From assembly GCA_025716815.1 (NCBI GenBank), contig JAIXMN010000007.1, forward strand, positions 451,501-515,500: DNA of 64,000 bases, in the 5' to 3' direction. The position numbers and the translations under genes are program-made. Below the pieces are notes generated by a model that had not been told where the DNA came from, made no database searches, and saw only the letters and a program-made list of their open reading frames with translations. Each line of letters opens with the position of its first letter. The stretch's first letter is position 1. Shown here one piece after another: positions 21,049-32,963 of this stretch. Source of the DNA: Dichotomocladium elegans (taxonomy: Eukaryota > Mucoromycota > Mucoromycetes > Mucorales > Lichtheimiaceae).

Positions 21049-22364
21049 TCATCTGGGGTAACAGCACTCTGCGAGATACAGAATCCAAGTAAATAAACCG
21101 ATTGTTGTGCAAAATGGCATTTCGCGGGCTCGAGGAGCAGGTTGACGTCGGTCAGCGCTTGGATAGCACGTTGAACTTGATGGGTGTGTTCGTCCATCGT
21201 TCGAGAATGGACCACAAAATCGTCGACGAAAGTCTGTACAAATGGTATATCTTTGTAAATGGATGACACTCTTTGGAACTTGGAAGATATCGGCTTCAAA
21301 CGGAATGGACAACCTTGGAACATGTACTGGATTCCATTATGAGTGAATGTGGTCTTGTGCTGGTCTGCTTCATTGATCCGGAAACGATGAAATGCGCTCT
21401 TGAGATCTAATGTTGTGAATACAACAGAACCACCCAAAGACAAAAAAGTCTCCTTAATCAATAACAAAGGGTATCGATTGTCAGGAATATACTTGTTGAT
21501 GTGGCGTGGATCAAGACATGGGCGCTTTCCAGTCTTGTTACCATACTCATCCTTTTTGTCTGCCAAAGCGAGAGGACGGTTCCAGTTGGAATTGACAACG
21601 GCTTTGACAATAATGTCATCTGCTAGCCAACTTTTGACAGCATCATCAACGATGGGACACATGGAATAAGGTAATAGGTATGGCCTCAGATACGCAGATA
21701 CACCTTCCGGAGTGTTGATGTAGATGACTGATTCAGGTACAGTGCAAAATGCATTCTTCGGGATATCCGCATTGGCCTTTTTATAGGGCTCTAACGCCTG
21801 TTTGAAAACAATGTATTCAGCAGGTGTACCAGCAGGAGAGTTGTTCGGCTCGGCTTTTTCTTCTTGCGGCACGGCATTTTCACCCTTGCTTTCATGAACG
21901 TGATCGTCATCATCCCATCTTGTCGCAACGTGTGTCAAAGCGATGCCAAGCCTTGGTAGTAAGTCCAATCCTATTATGACATCAGTGTCATGTTCGAGGA
22001 CCATGCCTTGCAATGCATGCTTGATAATGCGCTGATTGTAGCGTATAATGAGAAGTTCAGTGATACCCATACGTGGTAAACGATCGTTCTTTCCCGCATA
22101 TGAAATAAATCCATAAGCTTTCTCTATAACCCAATTGTTTTGGGCATGCAACGTATATAAACGTATTTGCTTACCGGAGGAATGCTTTGCCAGCTCTAGA
22201 CTGGCATCAGCGTCGAGATCCATGTCTTCGAGGACGTCGTCGGCGGGGCGACTCTTGCCGCCTCCTGCCGAGAGGGGCGCGAATTGATGTTGGTGGTGGG
22301 GCGGTGGTGTCGGCGGCAACGGAGCAGTCTTGACGTGCGAGGCGGTTGAGCCACTTCTGCTCAT
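21045..22364 (-). pseudogene. Chromovirus protease remnant and reverse transcriptase
   Basis: The first 90 residues include a short His/Pro-rich leader. After this comes the C-terminal half of an aspartic protease (DVIIGLDLLPRLGI); the active-site DTG triad and all of gag are missing. The reverse transcriptase then reads CLDPRHINKYIPDNRYPLL, FTTLDLKSAFHRF, an altered PFRLKPISSKFQRV where a PFGLKNAP-like block is usual, and FVDDFVVHS for the catalytic YxDD-type box. The open frame ends at a TGA inside the thumb. Confidence 0.82.
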
Positions 22365-22736
22365 GTTGTACCTTCTTGGCCTTGACGTACTCGTGTATAG
22401 CCCTACCGTTTATAACACTGCGCTTCTACAGACAGTGCTGAGCAGGGTTATCGGCTTATCCACCTCTTCTACAGCGCGTCTCGACTGTCCTCCCGTTCCA
22501 ACGTTACGAAGCCCGCTAACTGGTAATGACTGGAGGACAATGCTCGATGACTACCGCTTGTATCACCACTACCACTCTGGTCCGAAATCATATAAAGGAG
22601 AATTGTTTTTATGCAATAAAGAGGATCCCGTCTCAAAGTCTCGAACTTGGCCTTAACGGTTTTAACACCTGCGAATAACCCTCGAACCACCACACGTAAT
22701 CACCTATGCGACAATCAGTTTGAAAAATTTGACCCT
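22365..22736 (-). other. Presumed 5' LTR/leader of the chromovirus
   Basis: From the 19-bp terminal sequence at 22,713 down to the first pol ATG. It shows no gene. LTR end and primer-binding site could not be fixed by eye. About 23 bp separate it from the start of repeat copy 2. Confidence 0.4.
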
Positions 22737-24511
22737 GTTGTCGTATCTACTACTAATCTTCTTACTTACCAGCAGTGTCCCTGGTTTATACGGACATCAA
22801 CATTTGTTTCACCCTTTGAGCGCCGTTATCATAATTACTCTCGCGCTATACAGAGTCATAATTCATATCCCGGCCTGTCTCAGGACGCAGTTACAATCAC
22901 AAGGGCAAATGATGAACTTCTTTATCAACCTTTTAACTGGTCCACCGTCCCGGGAGACCGCCTAGATGATTATCCACACCTAGCCTCCAGAGTGGCCTTT
23001 TTGATAACCACTTCTTATAGATAGGCCCGTTGTTGACACTTAATAAAAAAATCCTTTTTTCGAGTCTCACAGAATCGTATTCTGTCTCTTTATTCTTCAA
23101 ATCCCTTGATTTACACCCGTACTCTGTTGGAGAGAGTTCTAGATGTAGCATAGACCAATATTGTGTATGGCGCGTAACGAATGGCTCACTCATTTAAAGA
23201 CGCTAATAAAACACATAACGAGGGGATATCTACTACACTTCACCACAGCGGCCGCTGAGGGTTGCGCAACCCACCACGTCAGGAAGGAGATGCGGATTAT
23301 GATCCTTAGCCCTATTCCGCCTTGCAAGTCATATGTGGTATGGAGGAGCAATTCAGAACGTACGAGTGCCCGCATATTGCGGATACTCGTAGTAACAGAG
23401 ATAAGGGTGCTTCGTCATCAATAACATTTAATCTTTATTTATAGCGTAAAATTATATATGTATTTGCTTTATTATATACATTATCTATTATTTACATATG
23501 TCGTCTATAATACAATAATGTGGTATATTCGCAAGTATCTGGAGATCCTGTTTCTGTCCTCTCAATGTAGACTGCCGCCATGTGTCCAAAGTAATAGTTC
23601 TAACGTGTTCTGCTTCAGGCAAACGAAATAGTTAGCATGTGAGGTAATTGATGATGAAGATATTCGCATAAAACATACCGGATGATTTAGTTCAACATAG
23701 GGAGGCTCTTAAGTTTTCACTTGTTGTATAGTGGTCTGTGAGTTGTGAACAGTAGCCCACTAGGTGGTCTTTCCAGATAGACAAGTAAAGCCGGCTCATC
23801 AGATTAACCGAATCACAACCGGTTTGTGGTTTGATGCGCGTGTATAGTATGCATGTCCAAAATGTTCTTGGATGTTCTTGAAATAAGTTCTTCTGATTGA
23901 TTGTATTCGACGAAGACCGGTGGGAACTGTTCTTGTGTCCATTGTGTGTTTCTTGGTTTTCTCGATCTTTTGTGCTTCTCGGCCATTTGTATACACATTT
24001 TTGTAATGATTGATATGGTGGGGTGTTGCCCTCTCTAAGGATGAGAGCAATGTCCATGTTTGCTTGATGGATTTTATCATACGATGCCCTTGATTTGACA
24101 TTGCAATGGTAGTCGTCGCCTTCGTGGTATGCTCAGAAGCAGCTGAATGAATGCATCATTCCGCCAAAAGTATTCTTGTGGACAAGGATATTGACGTAGT
24201 AGATATCCTTGCTTGTGAAATACACCGCCTGGGATCCATGTCAATATGTTGTGTCTCCAAAGTAGTAGTTTCGGTTCAAAGTAAAAGTGCGCTGGCCACC
24301 CGCTGTTATAATGCCAATGATTCCGGTTAAATTAGACCGCCGTAACGAATTCTCCCCGTAACGATATTGCCTTGATCAGAGATCTCCAGAGAACAGCGCA
24401 TAGTGACTGTAAGCGTAGTAACGAGGAAACCGTTGCATACGCGAGAATATAAACTCGCTGCCTTCGCCCAAAGAGTGCAAGTGGCACGGAAAGGGTGTGC
24501 ACAAGCACGTC

Positions 24512-24757
24512 ATGATCACATTCCCGAGGGGCATTGGGATCCCCCGTCAAGAGAGTCACCCACAGCAGGAGAGAATAATCTTCCCTGCATCCCTCTGTGG
24601 CTTCCCAGGCGCCGCCGAACCACCTACACCAATGATGACCCTGCAGAACAACAGAAAAGTCACACCGCAACAAAACCCTCGTGAAGGAGACCCCGCCCGA
24701 AAGCGGATACTGACATCCACAAGGACATGCAATGCTATATATCCGTTATTACACTGA
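24512..24757 (+). CDS. Unknown ORF of the repeat unit (copy 2, facing-pair member A)
   Basis: Amino-acid identical to the ORF at 12,554-12,799, with its TATA box at 24,448-24,453. The opposite-strand relative lies at about 25,282-25,007. Identity over a region where the two 7.8-kb copies are also identical at DNA level says nothing about selection; the evidence for coding is the diverged facing relative. Confidence 0.4.
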   Translation: MITFPRGIGIPRQESHPQQERIIFPASLCGFPGAAEPPTPMMTLQNNRKVTPQQNPREGDPARKRILTSTRTCNAIYPLLH

Positions 24758-25282
24758 ACGCAGATGCTGTACATACCGTCAGTATACAACATGCTTCGCA
24801 AAAGAGGATTCGAGGTATAGAAACATCAACGCTCCAGTCGGCCTCTGGGTGCTATTCCATACTAAAGCGTAGTTAGTAAAGCCATATCATGCAAAACAAT
24901 GGAATATAAAGCTCAACGTACCTTTGTATACTTCTCATAGAGGAGACCAAGACAGCCCGTCCACATGTGGAGGGGTTGCCATGGTCTCCAGTACTGGTGC
25001 GCTGATGTGTCTGCCCTCGAACAATCTTTCTTGCTCAGCATGCGTGTAATGACAGTATGTGCATCATCTGCATTCGGTGTGCTAACGGGTATATAGTATT
25101 GCATGCTCTCGTGGATGCCAATACCCACTTTCCAGCGGTGTTTCCTTCACGAAGGATTTGCTACGGCGTGGCTTCTCCGTCATCCCACAGGGGCATCATC
25201 GGGTAGGCGATTCGACAGCACCTCGGAGACCACTGAGAGATGCAGGAAAGATCATCCTCTCCAGCCATGGATGACTTCCATC
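24552..25282. repeat. Imperfect inverted repeat inside the unit, copy 2
   Basis: Same facing arms as in copy 1 (about 24,552-24,815 and 25,017-25,282). Copy 2 lacks a few bases at the inner end of the left arm. Confidence 0.7.
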
Positions 25283-25735
25283 AGGGTTCACCCGCCGCCC
25301 AAGGGACCATGGAAAGACACCAATGGTCCCCTCAGAGACTGCTGGACTACACAGGTCGATGTGCGCTAATTAGTAACATGGCTATGTATTTGGCTTCTCT
25401 ATTTGACTTACGACAGTCCCTGACTCGGGAAGCCACCACAGAGCGGAGGAGGCGGAAAAGAGGAAGAAAGGATGGCGGAACAAGAGGAAGCGGAACTATA
25501 GAAGAGATGGACAACGATGAGCCTTGATTTTCATAGTATATATTACACGCCAGCTGTTGATACATACCAAGGAGCGAAAAGGAACGAAAGAGGAGAAGGA
25601 GACGGAAGAAGAGGAAGGCGCAGGAGCGGAAGCTACAGAAGCGATGGAGTCAAAGATAAGCTTTTAGCATTCATAATATCGTACACCACAAGGCAGACTT
25701 TAAAACATACCGGTAAGGAATGGAAGGAAGACACA

Positions 25736-26428
25736 TCACCCTACATGCCTTCGTCGCGGACGGGGGAGGCAGGCATGTAGGCGGGGACGGAGAGGGAGAA
25801 GAAGACGAAGGCGAAGTGAGGAAGGACGGTATGAGGACAGCGAAGAAGGAGAGGAAGGAGTTGCGATATGCAAGAGGGATGGAGACACTGGCTCGACGAA
25901 CGGAGAGGAGGAAGGAAGCGGAGGAGTCGACGAAGGAGAGGAAGGAGAGGAAGGCACAGACAAAGGAATGGGCGATGGCAAAGGAGCGGAGACAACGGCG
26001 GAAGAAAAGGAGAGGACGATGGAAGGGAGGAGAAGACGACGGAAGCGGAGGAGAAGACGACAAAGAATGAGAGGACTGAGCCAGTGGCGATGGGGGCATA
26101 GATCCATAGGCTCGGGACCAGCCCGAGCAGAGAAAAGGAGCGGCGATGGCGACGGCGACGGCGGGCATAGGTCCATAGGCTCGGGACCAGCCCGAGCAAA
26201 AAGAGGCGACGGCGGCGGCGAGGGAAGGCATATGTCCATAGGCTCGGGACCAGCCCGAGCAGAGAAAGAAGGAGTCTCCGGACAGATCTCCATCGGCTCA
26301 GGACCAGCCCAAGCCGACGGAAGAGGAGAGTCCGGGCAGATCTCCATTGGTTCGGGACCAACCCACGAACCGAGAAGCGAGCGAGCGAGAGAAAGCGAAG
26401 AGTGCGAGAGGAAGGGCGCTGAAAACAT
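25736..26428 (-). CDS. Ser/Pro-rich ORF with repeated GPEPM motif (copy 2)
   Basis: Begins MFSAPFLSHSSLSLARSLLG, with TATAAATA at 26,471-26,478. The five GPEPM repeats are retained (the first as VGPEPM). After the fifth repeat the frame differs from copy 1 because of length changes that are not multiples of three, giving an Arg/Leu-rich end. At most one copy can encode the original C-terminal half. Downstream intron-like sites are conserved. Confidence 0.4.
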   Translation of the reverse strand: MFSAPFLSHSSLSLARSLLGSWVGPEPMEICPDSPLPSAWAGPEPMEICPETPSFSARAGPEPMDICLPSPPPSPLFARAGPEPMDLCPPSPSPSPLLFSARAGPEPMDLCPHRHWLSPLILCRLLLRFRRLLLPSIVLSFSSAVVSAPLPSPIPLSVPSSPSSPSSTPPLPSSSPFVEPVSPSLLHIATPSSPSSLSSYRPSSLRLRLLLPLRPRLHACLPRPRRRHVG

Positions 26429-28024
26429 GTTGCAGTAACTGTTACGAAATCTGAACTAACATTCTGCTCGTATTTATATGCTTTTTTTTCGGTGGGGTCA
26501 AGGAAAATCGATGGGGGGGATCCCAGGATTAAGCGTCTTCCGCGAAAAACGAAATCATTTACTTCCTACTCCACCCATGGGCGATTCACCTTATTCTTTA
26601 CCCTTCGAACAGTCTCATCTCTGGTTTGATGACGATATAGCCAGTCTGTCTATCTGGGTAGTATTTGGTCCACACGTCAATTAACGAGTGTAAAGAGTCT
26701 CTGTAAGAAACGTTCTCTCCCCCCAAGGGAGCAACATATATGAGATATACTTTTTTCATTCTTTCCCCATCGCCGTGTATGTCTTCCTTCACATTGCTTG
26801 ATATTACAATATCCATAAATCGATGTTTGCGATTCTCCTCGTACTAGTCTCGTCTTTTTCCGTTGCGTTTTGACATACTTTCGCCTATTACCACCATAAC
26901 TCTGGCTGTCACAGTGGCTACGTGCGGGGGATCAACATTCTGCAAGGTTGCACAGAGAGCATTCTATGGTGCACAGGTCACGCCCTCCCCCCAAAATGGA
27001 AAGCATGTGAAAATGTCAATAAACCATGAATCCGGAAGGTTGCTCTCTCTTTGAACTTCACTGTTGCAGCAAATGTTTCATAGCTGCTCCATCAATGAGT
27101 AGCACGTACGATATATGAGGGATGAGATCTACTGATAACACTCCAATGTCTCTTATGGAGAGAGCGCCGAGTGTTATATGTGATGGTAAAAAAATAAAGG
27201 CGGCACGTCGATCGCCTTTCCAAGTAATTCTCAGCAGCACGGGGCCAAGACATTTTATCCATCCCCTCTTTTTATGATGTCAATATTTATTTTTGTCTGG
27301 TCCCGCGCGCTTCCTGTTCCCTCATTCTGGCGACGCCACAGTCCAGACTGATTGATCCATTGACTACCTCGAAGGAAGCCAAGAAGACTTGGCCATTTGG
27401 AGTTGGTAGATGCAGTCCTGGTTCCACCATTCCTCAGGTTGGGCGACGCTTAGAAATGCGACAGTCGCACGCAAGGCTGCAGCGACGCTCTATGACCTCA
27501 TTGCCAAGGCAAGAAAATGGGAGGCTGGAAAACATGTTGGCGCAACCCGGGCGGTGACCTCTTGATGTCAGATAGTGCGAGAGACCGTATGCAACGCTGG
27601 CTTAGATCTTAACTTGGACGCTCATGCACGAATCATGAAGACGATAGAGCAGTAGAAGGAGTACTACTTCTGCTTCTACGATCGCCCTGATGGCATGCTG
27701 GATGAAAAGGAAGCTCCGGCAACCTGTCGCAATGGACGTTCGTTTTTACCATAGCTCCATCTCAGTTGCCCAACGGCATTTACCAAGTAAGCTGCTCAAA
27801 TTTGGCATTGGGTTTTCTTTAGCTAATGTGAAGTATCCATGATGAAGGGTCAGTGGAGACTGCTTTAGAAGCCCTCACCACCAAGAGGGATGAAGAGGGG
27901 AGCTCGTGTGCGCTTTACCAAGAGGTGACCATCGCATCTCCTTTGCAGATCATTGGGACTTTTTACGATAGCCAAGAAAATAGCCAGTCCTGGCGGTCGC
28001 GCTCCGAAGATGGGGACGGGTTGA

Positions 28025-28099
28025 AAAGAGAAGGGGGGTGTAAAAAAGGAAGAGAGAGGATATAAACAAGAGAACGAGCCGCCCCCCGCCTTGAAGTGA
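28025..28099. other. 75-bp insertion specific to repeat copy 2
   Basis: Copy 1 passes directly from GGGTTGA to TCTTGG (about 16,050), whereas copy 2 has 75 extra purine-rich bases there, flanked by TTGA and GTGA. No coding content; origin unknown. Confidence 0.7.
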
Positions 28100-30573
28100 T
28101 CTTGGTCCGCGCCAGATGGTTTGCGTGCACAGTGTCATGATGGTACGTGATAGCTCAAACTACGTAGGGTACAGCTAAAGCGCTCTTTACTGATTTTTTA
28201 TCTTTATTTTTGCACAATCTGCAAACATACCAATAGGACAAACAAGTCCTGTATGGAAGGCGTTAAATAATTCTGCAGAGCATCAGAACCGGGCTTCTGT
28301 GAAGTTAAACCGGATTGCGTTTGTATGACCTATTGTCCTTGGGGCATTTTGGCAAAGGATGAGGAAATTGGAACGTACATCGTCATCCAGATAGTTTGTG
28401 AATCTAATTGGTACTGTATCTCTCCATATGACTTGGTTATTGATGGCCCTTTTCTAAGCCCATATATCGCTTTATACATAATGAAAATGTTGGCTTCCGA
28501 CTTTTATTCCCTTGTGGGTCTCGCGACTGCAACACTATGATGGTGCAAAGAAAGTCATGTAGAGTAATGATTTCATGTTTGCGGAAACCACAGTGAGTAC
28601 TTTGATGATTGTTTTTACCGTTGTGGGCTGTGTCAAATGCCGCTGATAAAATAAAATTTAATATTCACGAGGTGTACTTGTGCGCGCTTTTCTCCTCCTG
28701 GTCCTCCTTAGTCATTGCAGGCTGGTAAGCATCATGTATCATGCACTGATAATGATAATGTGTGTCACGATTGAGGCGACAGAGGATGGAATCGTTACAT
28801 TGAGGATATAAGATATTTGACGACATTTATTATCTGGCCTGGTCGTCGTGTGTATTATTACAGTTGATATACGTCATTCATCAGCAGTATAGCAATACAA
28901 AGCATGGTATCATACCTGGAGGATGCATAATGTTGGCTTGTTGGAGTGTCTTCCTGCGCCCAGTCGCCGTAAACATTGCTAGAAACAATATCTATTCACC
29001 ATCAGCAACAAAAGAAGGTACAGCATAATACCATATCTTTTGAGCACAATCTGTGGTTGTGTAGATAAGGAATGTTGGCACGCCTTCGGCAGGATGGAAT
29101 CAATAGTAGTGGTACCGCCCAAGGCACGCGTGATCCTTTCAATCTGGGCAAGGTGTTGGCTCGGTGGAAGTTATAGTGTAAGATACCATCCAGATCAGGT
29201 CTCTCCTGTTTTACCGTTCTCCTGACCGGGGAGGACCTTGCGCTCCACTGATATGACGCGGTCATTCTTTCTACTTACTCGCCAGTCCCAGCATGCAACA
29301 CTATGCTGCTCGGATACCAACTATACTGACCACCAGTACGGCTCTATGTGCGTGCGACCCGCAAGCTCATCTGGATTCAATCAATACAATGCCTTGGCGA
29401 GCAGCCTTTAGAGCGGAGCATTCCTCGCATCTGAGGGCTTTTACGCCTTGGGACAGATCATTCCATCGAGGCCTTGTTGATGAATTGCCTAGAATAATAG
29501 AAATCATTCGTTATTAAGATTCGAGTGCATGGAATATTCAGTTAAAAAAAGAAAGGATACTTACTAGTAAAATGCGAAAGAGAGGAAGACGAAAAAGACG
29601 AACGTAATCCATCCATTCCAATAGCTCAAAGATACATCTCGAATGCAGTTTTAGGGCATGCCCAGAACCAGTCGCCTGTCGCCGCTCGCCAGTCGTAGGT
29701 CGCCGCCGAAGTTGATACAAGAGATGCCAACCATCAGCAGCAACATGATACAAAGCACTGTCTACTATACCTCACGTTAGGCTAACTGCCTTGTTTAGCG
29801 TCCTCACTGGACCAGAGGGTTTGCGCACCGATCAGTCCTTTTACATACTTACTGGTACAGCACAGCAATATACCGTCGAGGTGTTGCTGATGGAAGGCTT
29901 AGACAAGCGAATTCGTTGAGCGTACAGAGTGTATGGGACATTCGGTGAAAAAAAAGGAAAGAAGACAACATGGCCAAGAAACCAACTGGCGTGTTCCCAA
30001 CACCTTGCTTCACCCATACCACACCCGAAGGATAAAATACTTCAAGAAGCGCCATAGTAAGGAGGAACAGTGTAACAACTTCGTTGGACAGCGGCTCTGT
30101 GGGTCGTGAAGCTATAACATTCAGTTGGCCAGCAGCAACGTAAAGCGCTCAGCGAGATATGGAATCTTCTTCTCAATATGGATTCGTAGATCACAAGAAG
30201 GGAAATACAGAAGGAAACGTGGAAGAAAAAAAGGAAGGAGAAGAGGGAAGGAGTGCGAAGAAGGAAAAAGCAGAAACTCTTTGACTGTGGTCATACTTTC
30301 GCGCCTTCACACGTCGTATGCGGTGTCCACAAATCAATCTATCCTGTCCCCGATTGACATTCATTCTATTTTCTTGGTCCTCCCTTTGCGACACTGTCTT
30401 GCAGTTTATCTGCTTCACGTGAAATGGAGCGCAGCAAATAGAATAAAGCAAGGGGCGACGATAGAACACCACGTGACATTCGTTGAAATCAAATTGCAGG
30501 AATGGATCATACCCGTCCATTCTTTAGCTGCAATAAAGATCCATCGCCTAAAATCAAAAACACATATTGCTTA

Positions 30574-31579
30574 CCTAATTACTTCTAACCAGTGTAGCTT
30601 CAGTCGTCTCGCCGTGCCATACTCATCGGTTTTGAATTCATCAATTGTTGCTAATTCAGAGATGTCCCCTGATCCGGCGCTCATTCGCTTTAAATCAGGT
30701 TGCATCTCGGATTTCATTACACACAATAACAGGTATCCCTTTTATTCTAAACCAGGCTCCCACTGCTTCTATCGTCCCACTCGCCACCCTTGTACATCTC
30801 AATTGGCATATCCTTTATTGATTTCTTGTGTAACGCCAAAGCTGCCATCCGCCTCATCCCCCGGGCTTCACTTTGCTTTTTTTTTTCCTTCGGTCCTTCT
30901 CACCTTTTCATATTCATCTGTATCAAACATGAAAATCACAGCCATACCCACCTCCACCCTCTTGCCCTATTTCCAATTTTCTACCGTTTTCGGGTAGCTT
31001 GAGGATTTTAAGCGAGATGATTGGTAAAAGCTTCATAAAAGCGACTTAAATGCTTGAATTGGGCTGTGGGTACTGTAGTGTAATTGGCGGAATGTACTGA
31101 AAAAGAACTCTGTACCCATCAAAAGCCCCAAAGTCTATCTCTGTAGCAATTCTCTACCGATGAACTTGATAGTTTGAAGAATAGTGATTTCACGACCACC
31201 ACCAACGCCCAAGCTTCGTGAAATAAATCATGTTCCTGGCATTTGCTTTTTCCGCATAGCGATTCAGTGTATTTACCCTTTGCGATAATTGTTCTATTGA
31301 TGCTATACTGTATATCGCTGGGTGATCTGCACGTCAGCCATCCAATGTTGCATTCCCATATGAGTGCTCTTCTAGCTTCCCGCGGGTTTGATCATTTTGC
31401 TTATTGCACATCGTTGTAGGTGCACACACGGCGCGTGTATTCTGCTGCCAACCCGGCTTTCAAATATCCCATTGAATAGACCAAACTCGTAATACTTCTA
31501 ATCATGTATGCGAACGGAAAAAGCGTCTCTGAAAACATTTACTCGATTTATTTGCGACCTATTTATCCAAACAGCGTTT
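30574..31579. other. 1-kb intergenic region right of the repeat block
   Basis: No motif-bearing frame on either strand. It contains the 3' flank of the thiolase gene and the unique sequence bordering repeat copy 2. Confidence 0.5.
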
Positions 31580-32963
31580 TCACTCGGCTTCAAAGACTGC
31601 AGCCATGCCCATACCAGTACCGATGCACATTGAGGTGACCCCGAGTTTCTTCCCCTGCCGCTTCAACTCAGGGAACAATGTGGCCAGCTGACGAGCGCCG
31701 GTGCATCCCAACGGATGGCCAAACGCGATAGCGCCACCCTTGGGGTTAACTTTCTCTAAAGGTATCCCGAGCTTTTCGACGCAATAAACGGCCTGGGATG
31801 CAAAGGCTTCGTTAATTTCGAAAATATCAATGCTTTCCAAGCTAAGGCCGGCGCGTTCGATGGCAATTGGAATAGCATAAGCAGGACCCACGCCCATGAT
31901 GCGCGGGGGAACCCCTACCACTGCCGAAGTGATGTATTTTCCCAAGATAGGCAGGCCTAGCTTCTGCGCTGTCTTGCGTTTCATCATTAATACAGCTGCA
32001 GCACCATCCGACACCTGAGATGCATTTCCAGCTGTGGTTGAGCCATCTTTGGAAAAGGCTGGACGGAGCTTCGCAAGCTTCTCAACCGTCGTATCAGGCC
32101 GGATACCATCATCGTGATCTACAACGATCTTGCTTTCGTTCCCTTCCTTGTCAGTCACATTCACCTCAAGAGGGACTATTTCCTCTTTGAACCAGCCGTT
32201 CATCTGCGCCTGGGCAGCCTTCGAATGCGACAGCGCTGCAAACTGATCCTGTTTATCACGTGACACTCCGTATTCCCTTGCAACATTCTCCGACGTGATA
32301 CTGCATGAAGCCTATATTAACGTACTTCATCCACTTCTTTTATTCGTTTGTCCTCGTACATACCCCATCGGCAATAGACAGTCAGCCGCGGCAGGACAGT
32401 CCTCGACAATCTTGTTGGAGCTAGGGGCCATAGACGCAGCCCCATAATTCTTTGTCATTGACTCAACACCAGCACCAATGCCGACGTCAATTATACCAGC
32501 TTGAATAGCTGTAGCAATTTGCACAACTGCTTGAAGTCCTGACGAACACTGGCGGTTTACTGTGTTGACAGAGGTGCTCTCTGGGAAGCCAGCATAAAGG
32601 GCAGCCATACGAGCATTTGTTGCTCCGCCTCCAGCTGGCAGCACATTGCCGACGGCAATGTCGTTCACAATGGCCGGATCAATATGTGTTTGGTGAATAA
32701 CAGCTTTAAGAACACCAGCGAGTATTTCTACAAATACGCTGTAAAACCTCATTGCCTTCCAATGGTATGCTGCGCGAGGCCAGGCTGATCCTTATCTCAC
32801 CTTCAGGGAGTAACTCGGCAAACCGACCCTTGCGGGCGCGCGTAATGGCAGAGCGAAGTGCAGAGACAATGACAACATCCTCAGACGACTTGACACCAAC
32901 CTTGTTGGCCGTGGTATTAGAGGAAAGAAAGTGAGAAGTGACTTGTTGCAGACGAGAAGCCAT
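31580..32963 (-). CDS. POT1: Peroxisomal 3-ketoacyl-CoA thiolase
   Basis: Last step of beta-oxidation: cleaves 3-ketoacyl-CoA with CoA to acetyl-CoA and a shortened acyl-CoA. Exons 32801-32963, 32364-32738 and 31580-32300, about 419 residues. The N terminus is [13 protein letters not shown], matching the PTS2 consensus R-L-x5-H-F, so peroxisomal import via Pex7 is likely. Catalytic elements are all present: [10 protein letters not shown] (nucleophilic Cys about residue 119), [24 protein letters not shown] (His) and CIGTGMG (second Cys). The second intron closes in phase. The first (32,739-32,800) leaves exactly one base unaccounted for between LLPE and VFVEILAG, which fits a missing G next to the donor. 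An in-frame ATG 99 bp upstream (33,062) could add an Arg-containing leader. Confidence 0.87.

Larger units (their letters stand above)
18893..22713 (-). mobile_element. Ty3/gypsy chromovirus remnant (no gag; defective pol with chromodomain)
   Basis: Reads right to left. A 19-bp sequence, CGTAATCACCTATGCGACA on the plus strand, occurs at both ends (22,695-22,713 and 18,893-18,911). On the minus strand its reverse complement begins TGTCGCATAG. The left copy is preceded by a purine tract GGAGGGGGTAA (18,922-18,912), as expected of a 3' LTR start. Beyond the 19 bp the two ends do not match, so the LTRs are diverged or truncated. Domain order protease remnant, reverse transcriptase, RNase H, integrase, chromodomain is that of chromoviruses. 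A gag gene is absent and pol has an in-frame TGA and at least three frameshifts, so it is not autonomous. It lies exactly between the two 7.8-kb repeats. Confidence 0.88.
22737..30573. repeat. Approximately 7.8-kb unassigned repeat unit, copy 2
   Basis: Direct copy of 10,762-18,516. It shares all internal features: TATA-led ORF at 24,512, inverted repeat, GPEPM ORF, decayed ORF and intron-like boundaries. Differences are uneven. The first kilobase differs by many single-base indels, the next (about 23,730-24,795) looks identical, and a 75-bp segment (28,025-28,099) is present only here. The right flank (from CCTAATTACT) is unrelated to the right flank of copy 1. Confidence 0.85.

Noticed and set aside
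22330..23024. Plus-strand frames across the chromovirus leader and repeat start
   Set aside because: No motifs, and they cross the junction between two unrelated sequences.
25968..26438. Plus-strand 156-codon frame with repeated SIGSGPARA
   Set aside because: It is the complement of the GPEPM minisatellite; the TATA box, start codon and introns point to the minus strand.
10762..30573. Whole block as one giant LTR retrotransposon with 7.8-kb LTRs
   Set aside because: The repeats contain their own ORFs and introns, lack TG...CA ends, and the chromovirus has its own terminal sequence and polypurine tract inside the block.
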